Positions 25,785 to 34,567 are shown, counted from the stretch's first letter. The stretch: DNA of 64,000 bases from Bermanella sp034110565 (GCA_034110565.1 JAWUYY010000030.1:1-64000), one strand, 5' to 3'. Program-made: numbers and translations. Notes: generated from the sequence alone by a model not told the origin.

Positions 25785-26960
25785 ATGAAAAAAATAAAAA
25801 CCTTATTAGCGTCAATGGCCCTTATGGGCTTAGTCGGTTGTGGTTCATCAAGTTCCACCGACGAATTAACTATTCCAACTTACGCAGCGCCTACAGATGC
25901 GGCATGTAATGATCAGGTTCAAGATGTAAATTGGGATAAATTATTACAAGCCAACGCCACAAAACTGTCTGAATATCGTTTATTTCAAAGTCAGTGTAAT
26001 CCCACAGAAAACCCCAACACTCGTGGAATACCTTATGATTTATCCATTCCACTTTTTTCAGATTACACGTCTAAATATCGCTTTGTATTCGTACCAAGTG
26101 GTGAAAAAATAGATTATGTAGAAGGTGAAGTATTTGATTTTCCTGAAGGCTCTGTATTAGTTAAAACCTTCTCTATGCCTTCCACCACAGAAAAAGATAG
26201 CCGCGGCTATGCTATTGAAAACGTCATCGAAACACGCTTATTGATTCATAAATCCACAGGTTGGGTCGCTCGCGTATATACATGGGATGACAATAAATTA
26301 GATGCCACCCGTGAAACAAACGGTAAATCTGTGGCGACGGTATTAGGCCACGGTGATGATATTGTACAATTCAATTATGGTGTTCCCGCCCAAGGCCAAT
26401 GCACCGAGTGCCACCAATATAATCCAGGTGGTGATAAAACCCAGCAAATTTTCTCGCCCATTGGCCCTAAAGCTCGTTACTTGAACAGCACCTATTCATA
26501 CTCAACCGGTGATGAAAACCAAATACAGAAATGGATTGCTGACGGTATTCTTGACGGCTCCACCGTGCCAGATGCGAGCAATCGAGAACAAGCTAAACAA
26601 TTCAACGACTATGTTGACGTTGACAGTATTCCTCCAAGTGAAGTGGAAACCTACGCAACAGAATGGCTCGACATTAACTGTGCTCACTGCCACCGATTAG
26701 AGGGTGGTGCAAGCAATACCGCATTTAAAGCAGCTTCGACTGCAACATTTCAAGGTGAATGTGAAGTTCCAGTCTCAGGTGCGGGTACAGGCTCATTGGT
26801 CATTTTGCCAGGCTCAGCTGAAAGCTCATTACTTTATCAAAGACTACACACTACTGACCCGGGTTTAAGCATGCCACCAATTGGACGAAATGCGATTCAT
26901 ACTGAAGGCTCAGCCCTCGTAAAACGCTGGTTAGATAGCCTAACCGGAAGCTGTAATTAA
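25785..26960 (+). CDS. Diheme c-type cytochrome lipoprotein (TIGR03806/SO2930-like), copy 1
   Basis: The 391-residue protein has a lipobox (LVGC, Cys19) followed by a serine-rich spacer. Two heme-binding CxxCH motifs are seen: CTECH (Cys206-His210) and CAHCH (Cys299-His303). A SMPPIGR motif at about 362-368 supplies a probable distal methionine. Conserved blocks shared with the next gene include YDLSIPLFSDYTSKYRFVFVP, FPEGSVLVKTF, and FSPIGPKARYLN. It is probably an envelope electron carrier or oxidase partner for the beta-helix protein. It belongs to the family known to accompany TIGR03805 proteins; the substrate is unknown. Confidence 0.9.
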   Translation: MKKIKTLLASMALMGLVGCGSSSSTDELTIPTYAAPTDAACNDQVQDVNWDKLLQANATKLSEYRLFQSQCNPTENPNTRGIPYDLSIPLFSDYTSKYRFVFVPSGEKIDYVEGEVFDFPEGSVLVKTFSMPSTTEKDSRGYAIENVIETRLLIHKSTGWVARVYTWDDNKLDATRETNGKSVATVLGHGDDIVQFNYGVPAQGQCTECHQYNPGGDKTQQIFSPIGPKARYLNSTYSYSTGDENQIQKWIADGILDGSTVPDASNREQAKQFNDYVDVDSIPPSEVETYATEWLDINCAHCHRLEGGASNTAFKAASTATFQGECEVPVSGAGTGSLVILPGSAESSLLYQRLHTTDPGLSMPPIGRNAIHTEGSALVKRWLDSLTGSCN

Positions 26961-26965
26961 ATATC

Positions 26966-26981
26966 AGGGGCTTAGGCCCCT
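26966..26981 (+). other. Hairpin immediately before the second cytochrome gene
   Basis: AGGGGC-TTAG-GCCCCT forms a 6-bp stem ending six bases before ATG 26988, followed only by TTC. The purine-rich AGGGG could otherwise serve as a distant Shine-Dalgarno, so the hairpin may both weaken transcription and limit translation of the second copy. The role is inferred. Confidence 0.4.
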
Positions 26982-26987
26982 TTCATT

Positions 26988-28127
26988 ATGAAAATTATTT
27001 TATTATCACTGCTCTGTTTTTTTCTCTGCGCGTGTCAAAAAGACAACAGTGAAAGCGCACCTGATCCTTTTACTGAATTATCAAACAATCTCGGCACCAA
27101 CCCAATATTATGCAGCACACAAGTTGATGGCATTAATCAGCAGGCAATTGATCTCGAAAAATGCAATTGGCTATCTAATTACGGTTTATTTGAAACGCTC
27201 AACACCAACAATGTCATCCCTCGAAAACCTGGGATTGAATATCAATTAAACTCTGCATTATTTACTGACTTTGCAAAAAAGAAACGGTTGATTTTTTTAC
27301 CCTCTACACAATCAATTGACTACCAAGATCAAGAAACATTTATCTTTCCCACCGGTAGCGTCATTGTGAAAATGTTCGCATTAAAACAAACGCAAACCGA
27401 TCGCATCATTGAAATACGCTTACTGATTAAACGAGAGTCTGGTTGGGTTTTTTTACCGTATATTTGGTCAGAAGAAAAACAAGACGGTTTCTTATATGCC
27501 AATGGCTATCAACTAACCACTTATGTGTTAAATGACAACCAACGCTTTGACGTTGCTTATAATATCCCTAGCCAAGCAAATTGCGGGGAATGCCATCAAG
27601 CCAGCGATGAAAGTAATAACATTCACTTTCATCCTATCGGCCCTAAAGCCCGACATTTAAACAATATCATTGAGTACAACGGGCAATATATTAATCAACT
27701 CCAACTGTGGCAAAACTTAGGCATGTTAATCAATGTGCCCGATGATCTTTCAAGCATAGATACCGCTCCCAATTGGCAAGATGACAGTATTAACTTACAG
27801 GATCGTGCAAAAGCCTATTTGGATATTAACTGCGCACACTGTCATAACGATAACGGCTCTGCCGCCCTTTCTGGCTTGCGCTTAGAGTATTGGCGAAAGA
27901 GTATTTCTCATGCTCATGGCATCTGTAATTCAAGCCATGGGTGGCGTGGGGGTGGCTTTGACATTTGGCCCGGGCGCGGGGAAATATCCAGCATCCCAAT
28001 TAGAATGCGTCACACCCAAGCAAAGGATAGGATGCCCCCTATAGGTCGCTCATTGGTCGATGAAGCCGCCGCTCAACTCATTAGTGATTGGATTGACAGC
28101 TTACCGTTTGAAAATTGCGCCCCATAA
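26988..28127 (+). CDS. Diheme c-type cytochrome lipoprotein (TIGR03806/SO2930-like), copy 2
   Basis: This 379-residue paralogue of the preceding gene keeps the lipobox (LCAC, Cys16), both heme motifs CGECH (Cys199-His203) and CAHCH (Cys282-His286), HPIGPKARHLN, and the DRMPPIGR block with Met349. It diverges strongly elsewhere, notably between the second heme motif and the methionine (HAHGICNSSHGWRGGGFD). This suggests an older duplication with a changed partner or substrate. It has no convincing ribosome binding site and a hairpin sits just upstream, so expression may be lower than copy 1. Confidence 0.88.
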   Translation: MKIILLSLLCFFLCACQKDNSESAPDPFTELSNNLGTNPILCSTQVDGINQQAIDLEKCNWLSNYGLFETLNTNNVIPRKPGIEYQLNSALFTDFAKKKRLIFLPSTQSIDYQDQETFIFPTGSVIVKMFALKQTQTDRIIEIRLLIKRESGWVFLPYIWSEEKQDGFLYANGYQLTTYVLNDNQRFDVAYNIPSQANCGECHQASDESNNIHFHPIGPKARHLNNIIEYNGQYINQLQLWQNLGMLINVPDDLSSIDTAPNWQDDSINLQDRAKAYLDINCAHCHNDNGSAALSGLRLEYWRKSISHAHGICNSSHGWRGGGFDIWPGRGEISSIPIRMRHTQAKDRMPPIGRSLVDEAAAQLISDWIDSLPFENCAP

Positions 28128-28228
28128 AGTCATTGATTTTGATTTTTATTCCGTTTAGTAAATGTGAGTTCTGGCCTTTTTTGCATTTTTGGCCCATCAT
28201 TTAGTCAAATTAAAATGTATGGATAGCC

Positions 28229-29215
28229 ATGTTAGATCTCAACCAGATGTCCGTTTTTATCAAGGTTGTACAGGAAGGCAGTTTTACAGCTGCGGCGCGC
28301 AACCTCGACATGCCAAAATCCCGTGTTAGTCGAATGATTACTGACCTTGAAGATAAACTGAGTGTCCGCTTATTGGAGCGAACCACTCGAGAAGTTCGTC
28401 CCACAGATATTGGCGTGCAATATTACGAGCAATATAAGCCCTTATTTGAAGAAATTATTGATATTCACGAACGTATTTCCGATAGACAGAAAGATGCCAG
28501 TGGTCATTTGCGTATCTCAGCCCCTGTTGGTTTTGCTATCGAATTAATGGGACGCTGGATGGCCGATTTCAAATCTACTCATCCGCTCATTGATATTGAA
28601 ATGGTCTTTAATGACGGTGAATTACACCTTATTCGAGATGGTTACGATGTCGGGTTCGTTATGGGACAACTAGAAGACTCCAGCCTAATTGCACGAAAAC
28701 TGGATGACACTGATCCTATCATCTGTGCTAGCCCTGGTTTCGTCAAACAACATGGTCCTTTTACGCATCCAGAGCAATTAAATACAGTGCCCTGGATAGA
28801 AATGGGATCTAAAAAAGGATACACCCATAACGCTTGCTTTGTGCACAAAGAGACAGGTGAGCGCCTTGACGTCAAACAACACAGCGCTGTTACAGTCAAT
28901 CATAATGAAATTGCGAAGCAGCATATTATAGCAGGGCAAGGTGTCGGCATTAGCTCAACTTTCATGAGTTATGAAGATATTGCAAACGGTCGACTTAATG
29001 TTATCTTGCCTGATTGGCAAATCGAGCAAGAGCCCTTGTATATGGTGTTTCCTAGTGGCAAACACCAGCCGAAAAAAGTACGTGCTTTTATTGATTTCTT
29101 TATCGAGCGCTCAAAAGAGTTAGAAGACTTAATGAAACAATGCATAAACTGTGATGAAACGGATCAACTGAAACACTTTCAAAAATATCTAGCCACAAAT
29201 AATTTATATTCATAA
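28229..29215 (+). CDS. LysR-family transcriptional regulator
   Basis: The 328-residue protein has the standard LysR layout: a winged helix-turn-helix at about residues 3-62 (MSVFIKVVQEGSFTAAARNL ... SRMITDLEDKLSVRLLERTT) and a periplasmic-binding-like effector domain at about 90-300. The sequence is of the CrgA/DsdC-like large subgroup, whose effector cannot be read from sequence. It follows the cytochrome genes in the same direction with a 101-base gap containing two GGCC motifs, and it has its own terminator. It may autoregulate and control the beta-helix/cytochrome set. Confidence 0.9.
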   Translation: MLDLNQMSVFIKVVQEGSFTAAARNLDMPKSRVSRMITDLEDKLSVRLLERTTREVRPTDIGVQYYEQYKPLFEEIIDIHERISDRQKDASGHLRISAPVGFAIELMGRWMADFKSTHPLIDIEMVFNDGELHLIRDGYDVGFVMGQLEDSSLIARKLDDTDPIICASPGFVKQHGPFTHPEQLNTVPWIEMGSKKGYTHNACFVHKETGERLDVKQHSAVTVNHNEIAKQHIIAGQGVGISSTFMSYEDIANGRLNVILPDWQIEQEPLYMVFPSGKHQPKKVRAFIDFFIERSKELEDLMKQCINCDETDQLKHFQKYLATNNLYS

Positions 29216-29240
29216 GAAGTAATACTAAATGACAGGTAAA

Positions 29241-29266
29241 AAAATAGCCGCATAAGCGGCTATTTT
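29241..29266. terminator. Bidirectional rho-independent terminator
   Basis: AAAATAGCCGC-ATAA-GCGGCTATTTT is a perfect 11-bp stem with A- and T-rich ends, placed between the stops of the convergent LysR gene and the 29268 gene. Confidence 0.9.
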
Positions 29267-29267
29267 C

Positions 29268-29723
29268 TTACATGTCATGCATATTTAATGCTGTTCGAGC
29301 TGTTCGAATTTTCTCCTGCTGCTCCATATCTAATAAATTTTGGAATACAGCTTTAACAGAAGGCGAGCTGCTATTTGTCACCATGCTTTCATACAGCTCA
29401 ATAAAATAATCATCAAGTTTAAGCGCCATAATAATCACTTCCTCTGAATCCATGTGATCATTTATTTCTATCGTAGATAGTATTTCTGATAAATCTTGAT
29501 CAGGTGCATATTGAAACCAGCTATCCAGTACTTTTTGACTTTTATCGTGTTCAAATTGACTCAAGCTTTTTTCTAGGTGCTCTTCATGACGTTGAAGGTA
29601 ATCTAGAAGCATTTTCACTCTTTCTTGTGTTTGCTTCTGCTTAATATTTTTATACAACTTGCTAATCTGTTGATGCAGTCGGCGACTGTGATCAATCACG
29701 TCTTTTACGGTTTTATAGTGCAT
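29268..29723 (-). CDS. Small helical, possibly ferritin-like protein
   Basis: The 151-residue protein is entirely helical in appearance, with Glu/His-rich helices (QRHEEHLEKSLSQFE at 45-58, DDYFIELYESM at 104-114, LDMEQQEKIRTAR at 131-143). The arrangement resembles rubrerythrin-like four-helix bundles, but the full set of iron ligands is not clear. No signal peptide or membrane segment is visible. It is probably monocistronic with a shared terminator downstream. The ferritin-like label is tentative. Confidence 0.7.
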   Translation of the reverse strand: MHYKTVKDVIDHSRRLHQQISKLYKNIKQKQTQERVKMLLDYLQRHEEHLEKSLSQFEHDKSQKVLDSWFQYAPDQDLSEILSTIEINDHMDSEEVIIMALKLDDYFIELYESMVTNSSSPSVKAVFQNLLDMEQQEKIRTARTALNMHDM

Positions 29724-29797
29724 AAGCCAAAACCCCTGTATTAGTGCATAAAGTATAGACAGAAATCATCGTTCAACCTTAATAATACTGTTATTTA

Positions 29798-30439
29798 TTA
29801 TAATCCATGGTGGTAAATATGGATCTGCTTATGCTCATCAAACCCACCTATATTTGGAATGGTTTCACTCGCGATACTCGCCACCGGCCCATATTGACTC
29901 AATTTAGTTTGTGCTTGGCTTTCAGCCCAGATCACGGATTTTTCTTGTGTAAATAGGAGCTTAGCTAAACCATGATTCCTTGGGTCGTATAAAACATCTC
30001 CCACTAAAATCAAATCCACTGCTCCAATTTCATCTAATGAGTGGACGCCTTGTACACTTAGGTTATTTAGCTTGGCGTTTTCATTACATGCAATAAGCGC
30101 CCCGCCATCTAGATCAATGACCCAAGCCTGTTTAGCCCCTGCTTTTAAGGCAGCTAATGCAACAATACCGCTTCCTGCACCAAAGTCAGCAATGACTTTA
30201 TCTTTCACTAAATTCGGATTGGACTGAACATAACTTGCCAACGCCCGGCCACTTGACCAGGCAAACGCCCAATAAGGCATGTTACTCCAAATAGCATCTA
30301 CTTGCGCCGGGCTAAAATTCTGTTCATTAGGCACTTTCAGTAATTGTAGGCACATGTCCAATTCATCAATACGAGTTGGCTCAATCGTGCTATTAAATAA
30401 TCGATATACTTGATCTTGTAACTGTTTAAGTGAGGTCAT
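29798..30439 (-). CDS. Class I SAM-dependent methyltransferase, ETFB-KMT/PrmA-like
   Basis: The 213-residue sequence has motif I VIADFGAGSGIVALAALKAGA (about 81-101), acidic strand 2 end VIDLDGGAL, and DLILVGDVLYD, a pattern shared with the protein lysine methyltransferases related to ETFB-KMT and PrmA. The WSNMPYWAFAWSSGRALA segment before motif I is also typical. Its ATG overlaps the stop of the upstream lytic transglycosylase in a TAATG junction, implying translational coupling. The substrate is unknown, probably a protein side chain. Confidence 0.82.
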   Translation of the reverse strand: MTSLKQLQDQVYRLFNSTIEPTRIDELDMCLQLLKVPNEQNFSPAQVDAIWSNMPYWAFAWSSGRALASYVQSNPNLVKDKVIADFGAGSGIVALAALKAGAKQAWVIDLDGGALIACNENAKLNNLSVQGVHSLDEIGAVDLILVGDVLYDPRNHGLAKLLFTQEKSVIWAESQAQTKLSQYGPVASIASETIPNIGGFDEHKQIHIYHHGL

Positions 30440-31521
30440 TAGTTATATTTTTTCTGATGAGCTAAAACTTTCTCCACATAGCGGCGAGCTTCTCCACTAG
30501 GTTGGTACTTACGTAAACGCCACAATACCTCTTCTTCACTCAAGCTATTTATATGTCGAATGGCTTGTTTAATATTATGGTGAAAGGTTTTAAACACATT
30601 ACCAGCACCACTATTGTAAGCACTAATAATGCAATAAAGCTGGCTGGTTGGGTTTTTAATTTTCGATAAATAATTATCACGTAGAATCTTCAAATAGGCG
30701 CTACCAACGATAATATTATTTTGCGCATTGAACAAATAATCACGATTAGGCTGACCACGCTTATGTAATACTTTTTGAAATACATCCGCCCCCGCTGTAG
30801 ACGGAATAATCTGCATCAGCCCATACGCATTCGCATGACTCACAGCAAACGGATTGAAACCACTTTCAGTTTCGATAATGGCTAAAATTAATGACTCGGG
30901 TAAATTAAATTGATTACTGGCTTGTGTTACCCAACCTCGAATATTGTTCGCAGCCACCTGAGTATGGTTACTGACCATTTCTATATTGACCGAATAACGC
31001 ATCCCTTGACCCGTTTCACTGATGTGCAAACGTCGCTCAATTAAATATTCAGCAAATTTTTGTGCGCGCCATTCGTATTCAACAGGCTCACCATTTTGAT
31101 CAAGTACTTGTCCTAAAAGAAAAGGTTTCCCATTGGGTGAGATTTTTCTTGCTGAGAATAAATCCACTGCCACAGGATCATCAGGGGTTAATAATGCAGT
31201 GACAATCGCATTTTTTAATTGTTTCTTAGGCTCACTGGTGGCGAGGGTTTCTACCACTAAAATACCTTTATCAAAGTCTACCGTTGCGCGGCTTAAGTAG
31301 TCATCTAAATATTTTACATAGGCTTTTTGCGATGCAAAACTGGCCTGTTCACCCCAGTGCTGATTCACCTGATCATTAAAGAAAGCATACTCTAGCAGCA
31401 GTGCCTGTACATCTTCAGGCAACATGGCAAAGTTTTCAGGTAATACACTTCCACTGGCATTTACCTTAATAGCAAGAGTAAATAAGGTAATACCAATCAA
31501 TTTTAGAGCCATCTTATTCAA
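30439..31521 (-). CDS. MltC-like lytic murein transglycosylase lacking a lipobox
   Basis: The N-terminal half (about 30-180) resembles the DUF3393 domain of MltC. The C-terminal half (about 195-350) is an SLT lysozyme-like domain with the catalytic Glu219 in ETESGFNP, then NAYGLMQIIPSTAG and ISAYNSGAGNVFKTF. It cleaves peptidoglycan glycan strands in the periplasm to give 1,6-anhydro ends. Length 360 matches MltC (359). Unlike E. coli MltC, the N-terminus (MNKMALKLIGITLFTLAIKV) has a signal peptide but no lipobox cysteine, so it is probably soluble in the periplasm. It is the first gene of a two-gene unit. Confidence 0.88.
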   Translation of the reverse strand: MNKMALKLIGITLFTLAIKVNASGSVLPENFAMLPEDVQALLLEYAFFNDQVNQHWGEQASFASQKAYVKYLDDYLSRATVDFDKGILVVETLATSEPKKQLKNAIVTALLTPDDPVAVDLFSARKISPNGKPFLLGQVLDQNGEPVEYEWRAQKFAEYLIERRLHISETGQGMRYSVNIEMVSNHTQVAANNIRGWVTQASNQFNLPESLILAIIETESGFNPFAVSHANAYGLMQIIPSTAGADVFQKVLHKRGQPNRDYLFNAQNNIIVGSAYLKILRDNYLSKIKNPTSQLYCIISAYNSGAGNVFKTFHHNIKQAIRHINSLSEEEVLWRLRKYQPSGEARRYVEKVLAHQKKYN

Positions 31522-31568
31522 AGCACACCATAGATTAAAGGCAGTTATTATGACTATTTATACCATAA

Positions 31569-31597
31569 AAAAACCCTAGGGGCTGCCTAGGGTTTTT
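31569..31597. terminator. Rho-independent terminator of the DUF1329 gene
   Basis: AAAAACCCTAGG and CCTAGGGTTTTT pair perfectly around a 5-base loop. It lies just after the DUF1329 stop on the minus strand and before the MltC-like gene. Confidence 0.88.
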
Positions 31598-31623
31598 GGT
31601 CTATCTGATGCACAGCTCAGTAT

Positions 31624-32976
31624 TTAGCGTGCTTCACGACGCAATGCAGATGAACTGAAATCACGACTTTCGAACTTAACATCAAGATTCATTGGTGAAC
31701 GTTCGTTATCTAAACCTTCAGCAAAATAACGACCTTCTTCTAAGTCGTAAGTCACTTCTAGTGTGGAGTACACCATAGGTACTTGATAATAGTTAATGGT
31801 ATGGGCTTCACTAATTTGAACAAGTTTGCCATCTTCGTTGTACTCTTCAGCAAGAACAATCTGCCAAGTGTCTTCGTCAAAGTAATAACGACGTTTAGTG
31901 TAGATATGATTAATACCTGTACGCAGTATTGCTTCTACCACCCATACACGGTGTGGTTCGTAACGTACTAAACTTGGATTAATAAAATCTTTCTTAGCAA
32001 TATCAGATATACGTAAGTTACCACTGTGCAATTTATAAGCGTTATACGGGATGTATTTTTCTTGCTTACCAATTAGATTCCAATCGTATAAATTGGGCGC
32101 ACCATTGAACATATCTACCTGATCAATCGTACGTATACCATTGCTATCGATATCAGCTGTATCGTAAGACAAGTCAGGTGTGCGACGTACACGGCGCTGG
32201 CCTGGCATATAAATCCAAGATTTGCGCGGTGAACGTACTTGATCCAGCGTTTCATGCACTAGCGTCATTTGGCCAGACATATTAGCTGGTGATAATGTCT
32301 TACGCTTTAAGTAGAAAATTTTATTATCAATTTCTGGCAAGGTAATACCTGGCTCAGAATAGGCAAAGTAGTATTGGTATTCGCGTGTGGTAATGCCCTG
32401 ATCACCCGATTCAGTAGTATTTAAGGTTGAAGATACATACTCCCAATTCAAGCCACGATAGCGCAGAGTGTGATTCCATAAGACCTCGGCACCATTCGAA
32501 GGAATAGGAAACGGGCTTGTCATAATGGTGTTGCTTACACCGGTACCATATGGCTGCAACTCAGCGGTCACTGCATTCTTCTTTATAGCGTCATACACAA
32601 ACTGCGGATAAGCGGCGCTACGACGACTAGGATAAACATTAATCGAGTAGTCAGGGTGACGTTTTAACAACTCTATTTGGCCAAGCGTTAAATTCTCTTT
32701 GTACTTAGCTAAATTTTTAGATGTTATAACGTGTAAAATACGGTCTTTGGCGTAAGGATCTGGATGGAACTGACCTTTTTCATACCCTGCTATAGGAGAG
32801 GTGATACCGCCTTTCCACGCAGGAATACTGCCAGAGGCGTTGCCTGTTTTTTCTGCCCCCATAGGGGTTAAATCCAAGCCTAAACGAGCGGCTTGCTGCT
32901 GAGTAACTTTTGCCCAAACCGATGATGCGGTTAAAACACTAAGTAATAAAACGGATAAGTTAATAACGCGGTTCAC
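31624..32976 (-). CDS. Exported DUF1329-family protein
   Basis: The signal peptide (MNRVINLSVLLLSVLTASSV, cleaved after WAK or WA) precedes KVTQQQAARLGLDLTPMGAE, the standard DUF1329 N-terminus. The motifs GNASGSIPAWKGG, YMPGQRRVRRTPDLSYDTAD and the closing MNLDVKFESRDFSSSALRREAR complete the 450-residue family protein. The fold is predicted to be lipoprotein-carrier (LolA/LolB)-like, and members often sit beside DUF1302 genes in lipid, sterol or alkane loci in marine gammaproteobacteria. No DUF1302 partner is nearby here. It is probably periplasmic or at the outer membrane. Confidence 0.92.
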   Translation of the reverse strand: MNRVINLSVLLLSVLTASSVWAKVTQQQAARLGLDLTPMGAEKTGNASGSIPAWKGGITSPIAGYEKGQFHPDPYAKDRILHVITSKNLAKYKENLTLGQIELLKRHPDYSINVYPSRRSAAYPQFVYDAIKKNAVTAELQPYGTGVSNTIMTSPFPIPSNGAEVLWNHTLRYRGLNWEYVSSTLNTTESGDQGITTREYQYYFAYSEPGITLPEIDNKIFYLKRKTLSPANMSGQMTLVHETLDQVRSPRKSWIYMPGQRRVRRTPDLSYDTADIDSNGIRTIDQVDMFNGAPNLYDWNLIGKQEKYIPYNAYKLHSGNLRISDIAKKDFINPSLVRYEPHRVWVVEAILRTGINHIYTKRRYYFDEDTWQIVLAEEYNEDGKLVQISEAHTINYYQVPMVYSTLEVTYDLEEGRYFAEGLDNERSPMNLDVKFESRDFSSSALRREAR

Positions 32977-33462
32977 AATTGCTCCTTTTTTATCTTTATA
33001 CCAGTAAGACCAAGCGGCTTAAGTTTAGGTACATGCTTCAATTTTCCGGTGGCGCACTTTATCATAAATCATACATTAGAATTAGACCTATCACGCATAT
33101 ATCGACAAAGATATCATCCATTCAGGTGCTGTACTATAGTACCAACAAAGTAAGCGGGCGCTCACTTTTCATCAGCAGCCTATGAAATGATCCGCTTTAT
33201 ACGAGACTCCTCGAAGCAACCTTTTTCGCAAAGTACTTAATACTTAGGGTATTGATAATAAAAAACGCAAAGTGTGCACTGAATAAGCCTGAATAGGTGC
33301 TAAGTATGTGGTTTTTCACAATCGGTAGCCCGACACAACTATATAGGCAACTTGTTGCCGCTCATCATGGTGTTGACGCACCTTGTACTGAGTTTCTGGT
33401 TAGGTTTTCAACCTTTTGAAATTTAGAGGTGTTACTTCAATACTCCTGTGGACGAGTAAATC
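32977..33462. other. Long intergenic region upstream of the DUF1329 gene
   Basis: About 490 bases show no supported gene on either strand. A palindrome GTACTATAGTAC (33131-33142) lies about 155 bases upstream of the DUF1329 start and could be a regulator site. The rest of the DUF1329 promoter region is AT-rich. The right-hand part leads into the hairpin and T-run at 33463-33525. Confidence 0.4.
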
Positions 33463-33525
33463 AGTAATCATCGCTGCATACACCGCACTGCACTGATCTA
33501 TTCAGAAGCTGCGATTACTTTTTTT
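33463..33525 (+). terminator. Orphan terminator-like structure, possible end of a small RNA
   Basis: AGTAATC (33463-33469) pairs with GATTACT (33513-33519), with further CGC and GC pairing inside, followed by a run of seven T on the plus strand (33519-33525). No plus-strand gene lies upstream within 3 kb, so this may end an unannotated RNA. A chance match is possible because the stem has a bulge and a mismatch. Confidence 0.35.
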
Positions 33526-33535
33526 GAGTAAGAAT

Positions 33536-34297
33536 TTACTCACCTAGGACGCGTCGAAAATTACGACTGCTGTGCTCTAGTACCTGCTCAACAGATTGAC
33601 CACGTAAGTCGGCAATATGCTGGGCAATAATAGGCACATTCAATGGGGTATTAATCTCGTTACGAGCAAAAGAGGGTCGCATATCTGGGCTATCGGTTTC
33701 TAAGGTATAAGCATCATCAGGCAAGGCCGCTACCATTTTATGCATGGCTTTTGCACGTTCATAGGTCAATGCCCCGCCTAAACCAAGCACAAAGCCTGAG
33801 CTTAAAAAACGCGTCGCTTGCTGCATACTGCCAGAGAAGCCATGGATAAAACCGCCCTGTTGAAACTTCGACTTAGTAAATTCACTGGCAAGACGGTCAT
33901 GCGCTTTACGACAATGAATGACCAATGGCAATTTATGCGCCTTAGCCAGCTCAAGCTGTTGATTAAAATAGTAAAATTGCTTACTTAGAGTGTCGTCATC
34001 CAGCATGAAATCGAGCCCAAATTCTCCTATGGCATCAGGGCGAACCCGCGAGATAGCTTGATCCAGCAGCTGTAAATCATCGATTTGGTGCTGTGATACA
34101 AAATAAGGGTGCAAGCCCAAAGCCACTCGGACTAAATCTGGATAAGCTTGTTTAAGCGCTAACACTCGGTCAAAAAAGCGAGCCTGTGTAGCGGGGATTA
34201 AAACGCCCTCACAGCCTTGTGCCAGTAACTGCGCAAATAATGACGTTTGCTCAAAGTCATCAAAATCCAAATGACAATGGCTATCGATCCAACCCAT
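33536..34297 (-). CDS. TatD-family metal-dependent hydrolase/DNase
   Basis: The 253-residue protein has the TatD metal-binding motifs: IDSHCHLD at the N-terminus (residues 4-11), AIGEFGLDF, VIHCRKAHD, GFIHGFSGS and LETDSPDMRP near the C-terminus. Members are Mg-dependent nucleases or aminoacylase-like hydrolases. ATG 34297 is favoured because AGGAGG lies seven bases upstream; two other in-frame ATGs are too close to or overlap that site. It stands alone. Confidence 0.92.
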   Translation of the reverse strand: MGWIDSHCHLDFDDFEQTSLFAQLLAQGCEGVLIPATQARFFDRVLALKQAYPDLVRVALGLHPYFVSQHQIDDLQLLDQAISRVRPDAIGEFGLDFMLDDDTLSKQFYYFNQQLELAKAHKLPLVIHCRKAHDRLASEFTKSKFQQGGFIHGFSGSMQQATRFLSSGFVLGLGGALTYERAKAMHKMVAALPDDAYTLETDSPDMRPSFARNEINTPLNVPIIAQHIADLRGQSVEQVLEHSSRNFRRVLGE

Positions 34298-34371
34298 ATT
34301 CATTCCTCCTGCCCGCAACCAAACAATATTTCACAACGTATACATAGTAAGAGTACTTGAAGTTTAACCCG

Positions 34372-34388
34372 ATAGAACTATGTTCTAT
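34372..34388. promoter_or_regulatory. Operator-like palindrome
   Basis: ATAGAAC-TAT-GTTCTAT is a perfect 7-base inverted repeat about 75 bases upstream of the tatD-family start and 180 bases before the 34568 gene. It is not followed by a T-run. It resembles a dimeric repressor site; the GAAC/GTTC halves recall DinR-type boxes but with a 3-base gap and so are not a match to the usual gammaproteobacterial LexA site. Confidence 0.35.
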
Positions 34389-34567
34389 ACATGGGCCAAG
34401 CAAAAAGGAATTAAACTAGTTAGCAGCTTGGTCGATAGTATTAATAACGAACAAACAGTATCCAAATAGGATTATGTTATTGATATTGAAGGATTAGGCA
34501 GGGTTTTTGCTTTTATTAATATTAAGTCAATAACCAGCCGATCCTAGGGCGCCTCAGGAGGTAAGCC

